NCBI RefSeq assembly: GCF_002868735.1
Contig: NZ_CP025612.1
Span: forward strand, 186,001-250,000
DNA length: 64,000 nt
From: Niveispirillum cyanobacteriorum
Lineage (GTDB): Bacteria > Pseudomonadota > Alphaproteobacteria > Azospirillales > Azospirillaceae
Reading direction: 5' to 3'
Shown in pieces: positions 61,421-64,000 of this stretch; position 1 is the first letter of the stretch; each line of letters opens with the position of its first letter. Both the position numbers and the translations under genes were made by a program. The notes under the pieces are model-generated. The model did no database searches, was not told the origin of the DNA, and saw nothing but the letters and a program-made list of their open reading frames with translations.

Positions 61421-64000
61421 ATGGCCAACGCCGCCCGCACGCTTGCGACCGTCGCGCTAGACGACAAATACACCCTTCAGCAGGGCCGCGCTTTCATGAC
61501 CGGCACCCAGGCGCTGGTGCGCCTACCCATGCTGCAACGGCAGCGGGATCAGGTGGCGGGCCTGAAGACGGCGGGCTTTATCTCCGGCTACCGCGGCTCG
61601 CCGCTGGGTGCCTATGACCAGGCGCTGTGGCAGGCCCGGAAGTTTCTGGCCAAGGGCGATATCCACTTCCAGCCCGGCGTGAACGAGGAACTGGGCGCCA
61701 CCGCCGTTTGGGGCAGCCAGCAGGTGAATCTCTGGCAGGGCGCTAAGGTCGATGGCGTGTTCGGCATCTGGTACGGCAAGGGCCCCGGCGTGGACCGGTC
61801 CATTGATGCCATCAAGCACGCCAATTTCGCCGGGACCAGCCGGCATGGCGGCGTCCTGGCCTTTGCTGGTGACGACCATAGCTGCAAGTCCTCCACGCTG
61901 CCGCACCAGTCGGATCAGGCCTTCATTCATGCCTTCATGCCGACCATCAATCCCGCCGGTGTGCAGGAATTCCTAGATCTGGGCCTGATCGGCTTTGCCC
62001 TGTCGCGCTATTCTGGTGCCTGGGTCGGCTTTACCTGTATTGCCGACACGATCGATACCACGGCCATCGTTGATATCGATCCGGCGCGCATCATCATCCA
62101 GGAACCGACCGATTTCGAACTGCCGCCCGGCGGGCTGAACATCCGGCTGCATGACACGCCGCTGATTCAGGAAGCCCGCATGATCGATTGGAAGCTGGAC
62201 GCCGCGCGGGCGTTCGCGCGGGCCAATCGCCTGGACAAGGTAGTGTTCGGCCATGGCGCCCCGCGCCTGGGCCTGGTCACGATCGGCAAGTCGTATCTGG
62301 ATGTACGTCAGGCCTTGGACGAGTTGGAAATCAGCGAGGAGATGGCGCGGGAATGGGGTCTCGGCATCTATAAGGTGGCCATGGCTTGGCCGCTAGAGCC
62401 GCAGGGCATGCGCGCCTTTGCTCAGACCACCGAGGAACTGCTGGTGGTTGAGGAAAAGCGCTCCGTCCTGGAAAGCCAGATCAAGGAGCAGCTTTTCCAC
62501 TGGGATCGTCGCCCGCGCGTGCTGGGCAAGACCGACCATATGGGCAAGCCCTTGTTCACGGAGAAGGCGGAACTCAACCCCGTGGATATTGCCCGCGTTC
62601 TGGCCGGGCGCATCCTGTCCTTTGGTCCGAACGATTACGTGTCGGAGCGGCTGGCCCGTATGGAGCACCGGGTGCGGCAGAACACGCCGTCATCGACCAC
62701 GGTGCGCACGCCCTTCTTCTGCTCTGGCTGTCCGCACAATACCTCTACCCGCCTGCCCGATGGCAGCCGTGGTCTGGCCGGCATCGGCTGCCACTACATG
62801 GTGACCTGGATGGGCCGTAACACGGAAGTGTTCAGCCAGATGGGCGGCGAAGGGGTACAATGGATCGGGCAGTCGCCGTTTTCGGGTGAAGAGCATGTCT
62901 TCGCCAATCTGGGCGATGGCACCTATTTCCATTCCGGCCTGCTGGCGGTTCGTGCCGCCGTGTCGGCCAAGGTCAACATGACCTACAAAATCCTCTATAA
63001 TGACGCCGTCGCCATGACGGGCGGGCAGCCGGTGGACGGCACCCTCTCCGTCTATGATATCGCCCAGCAGCTGGACGCGGAGGGCGTGAAACGCATCGTG
63101 GTGGTAAGTGACGGCCCGGAAAAGTATGGGCTAGGTCGTGGCCTGCCCCATGGCACCAAGATTTTCCATCGTGACGAGCTGGATCAGGTGCAGCGCGACC
63201 TGCGCCAGGAAAAGGGCGTCACAGTCATCATCTATGAACAGACCTGTGCCGCCGAAAAGCGTCGCCGCCGTAAGCGCAACAAGTATCCCGATCCCGCCAA
63301 GCGCGTGGTGATCAACGAGCTGGTCTGCGAAGGCTGCGGTGATTGTTCCGCCAAATCCTCCTGCCTGTCGGTGGTGCCGGTGGAGACGGAGTTCGGGCGC
63401 AAGCGGCAGATCGACCAGTCCAGCTGCAACAAGGATTTCAGCTGCCTAAAGGGTTTCTGCCCCAGCTTTGTGACGGTTGAGGGCGGTAGCTTGAAGAAGC
63501 CGAAGCCGGCGGCGGCCAAGGGCGACGATTGGGGTATCTTGCCGGAACCGGCCATCCCGACCCTGGACAAGCCCTGGAACATCCTTGTCACCGGGATCGG
63601 CGGCACGGGCGTTGTTACCATCGGCGCGATCCTGGGCATGGCCACACATCTGGAAGGCCGCGGCTTCACCGCCATGGACATGGCCGGTCTGGCGCAGAAG
63701 GGCGGGTCGGTGACCAGCCATCTGCGCATCGCCGAACGGCCGGGCGACATCCATGCCAACCGCATTGTGGCCGGTGGCGCCGATCTTGTGCTGGCCTGCG
63801 ACATCGTCGTGGCCGCCAATGCCGATGCCCTGTCCAAGATGGCACCGGGTCGCACCCGCGCGGTCGTGAACACCGCGGAGACAATGACGGCGGCCTTCAT
63901 CGCCAATGCCGATGCCACAGTGCCGTCGGGCAGCCTGACCCGCACCATCGCATCGGGCGTGGGTGGGGCGGAGGCCGTGTCGGCCATCGACGCGCAGAAG
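61421..64000 (+). CDS. Indolepyruvate:ferredoxin oxidoreductase, fused alpha-beta type (3' end outside window)
   Basis: The frame is open from the ATG at 61421 to the window end: 860 codons of a family usually ~1,150-1,190 residues. It oxidises aryl- or branched-chain 2-oxoacids to acyl-CoA with ferredoxin. Visible: the pyrimidine-binding start (FISGYRGSPLGAYDQALWQA), the thiamine-diphosphate region (FCSGCPHNTSTRLPDGSRGL; GGEGVQWIGQSPF; NLGDGTYFHSGLLAVRAAV), a cysteine-rich Fe-S segment (LVCEGCGDCSAKSSCLSVVP) and the start of the gamma-like domain (NILVTGIGGTGVVTIGAILG). Upstream inverted repeats suggest specific control. Confidence 0.95.
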   Translation, partial: MANAARTLATVALDDKYTLQQGRAFMTGTQALVRLPMLQRQRDQVAGLKTAGFISGYRGSPLGAYDQALWQARKFLAKGDIHFQPGVNEELGATAVWGSQQVNLWQGAKVDGVFGIWYGKGPGVDRSIDAIKHANFAGTSRHGGVLAFAGDDHSCKSSTLPHQSDQAFIHAFMPTINPAGVQEFLDLGLIGFALSRYSGAWVGFTCIADTIDTTAIVDIDPARIIIQEPTDFELPPGGLNIRLHDTPLIQEARMIDWKLDAARAFARANRLDKVVFGHGAPRLGLVTIGKSYLDVRQALDELEISEEMAREWGLGIYKVAMAWPLEPQGMRAFAQTTEELLVVEEKRSVLESQIKEQLFHWDRRPRVLGKTDHMGKPLFTEKAELNPVDIARVLAGRILSFGPNDYVSERLARMEHRVRQNTPSSTTVRTPFFCSGCPHNTSTRLPDGSRGLAGIGCHYMVTWMGRNTEVFSQMGGEGVQWIGQSPFSGEEHVFANLGDGTYFHSGLLAVRAAVSAKVNMTYKILYNDAVAMTGGQPVDGTLSVYDIAQQLDAEGVKRIVVVSDGPEKYGLGRGLPHGTKIFHRDELDQVQRDLRQEKGVTVIIYEQTCAAEKRRRRKRNKYPDPAKRVVINELVCEGCGDCSAKSSCLSVVPVETEFGRKRQIDQSSCNKDFSCLKGFCPSFVTVEGGSLKKPKPAAAKGDDWGILPEPAIPTLDKPWNILVTGIGGTGVVTIGAILGMATHLEGRGFTAMDMAGLAQKGGSVTSHLRIAERPGDIHANRIVAGGADLVLACDIVVAANADALSKMAPGRTRAVVNTAETMTAAFIANADATVPSGSLTRTIASGVGGAEAVSAIDAQK

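Noticed and set aside
1-64000. tRNA, rRNA, prophage or insertion-sequence elements
   Set aside because: No T-loop-like clusters, transposase, integrase or terminal inverted repeats were seen; gaps are short and mostly explained by promoters and terminators.

Overview
The window is GC-rich chromosomal DNA of an alphaproteobacterium. Small-type PurL with separate PurQ, a membrane-anchored CycM-like cytochrome c next to kdsB and pheA, sphingomonad/Caulobacter-style large TonB receptors and a bolA-CGFS glutaredoxin pair suggest Rhodospirillales (Azospirillaceae such as Niveispirillum or Azospirillum). That placement is inference. No rRNA, tRNA, CRISPR array, insertion sequence or prophage was recognised; this is core chromosome with a few accessory patches.

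Layout. 0-6.5 kb: the 3' end of hisC, then a tightly overlapping minus-strand operon (YgjP-type metallopeptidase, membrane sulfatase-like enzyme, LysR regulator) and pepN. 6.6-10.4 kb: two related coiled-coil membrane proteins overlapping an RsbW-type ATPase gene, then a macro-domain protein with altered active-site residues, an SDR and a DsbA-like isomerase. 10.4-18 kb: a cysteine hydrolase, a secreted S9 peptidase, an AT-rich orphan gene, purQ-purL, bolA and grxD. 18-31 kb: DoxX, rpsD, an aromatic aminotransferase, an EamA exporter, two GYF_2-RDD membrane paralogues, an orphan peptide-binding protein, a GST, an M17 aminopeptidase, a MarR regulator and an NlpC/P60 hydrolase.

29-38 kb is a sensing/uptake region: a small periplasmic protein, a TonB receptor and a chemoreceptor read as one minus-strand unit, then an OprP-type porin divergent from a CHASE4-PAS histidine kinase, with PhoB-box-like repeats between them. 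37.8-41.4 kb carries hisN-like, cytochrome c, kdsB, pheA and a small membrane protein. 41.5-47.1 kb is an envelope block: a lipoprotein with a long charged helical repeat, a membrane protein, and an overlapping trio of OmpA-like, MotA/TolQ-like and MotB-like proteins. 47-53.6 kb holds a secreted protein, an ArsR-SRPBCC pair, an AT-rich DUF6680-like gene, the fabI-aroC-phyH operon and a YihY protein. 53.7-64 kb holds a very large TonB receptor with high-expression codon use, a histidine-rich secreted peptide, a minus-strand group (pentapeptide protein, rppH, TPR-2OG oxygenase) and the first 860 codons of an indolepyruvate:ferredoxin oxidoreductase preceded by striking inverted repeats.

No complete known defence system was found. 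The least explained assemblies are the 6.6-8.5 kb coiled-coil/ATPase operon, the 41.5-47.1 kb stator-like envelope module, and the 57.4-61.1 kb TPR-oxygenase/pentapeptide group.
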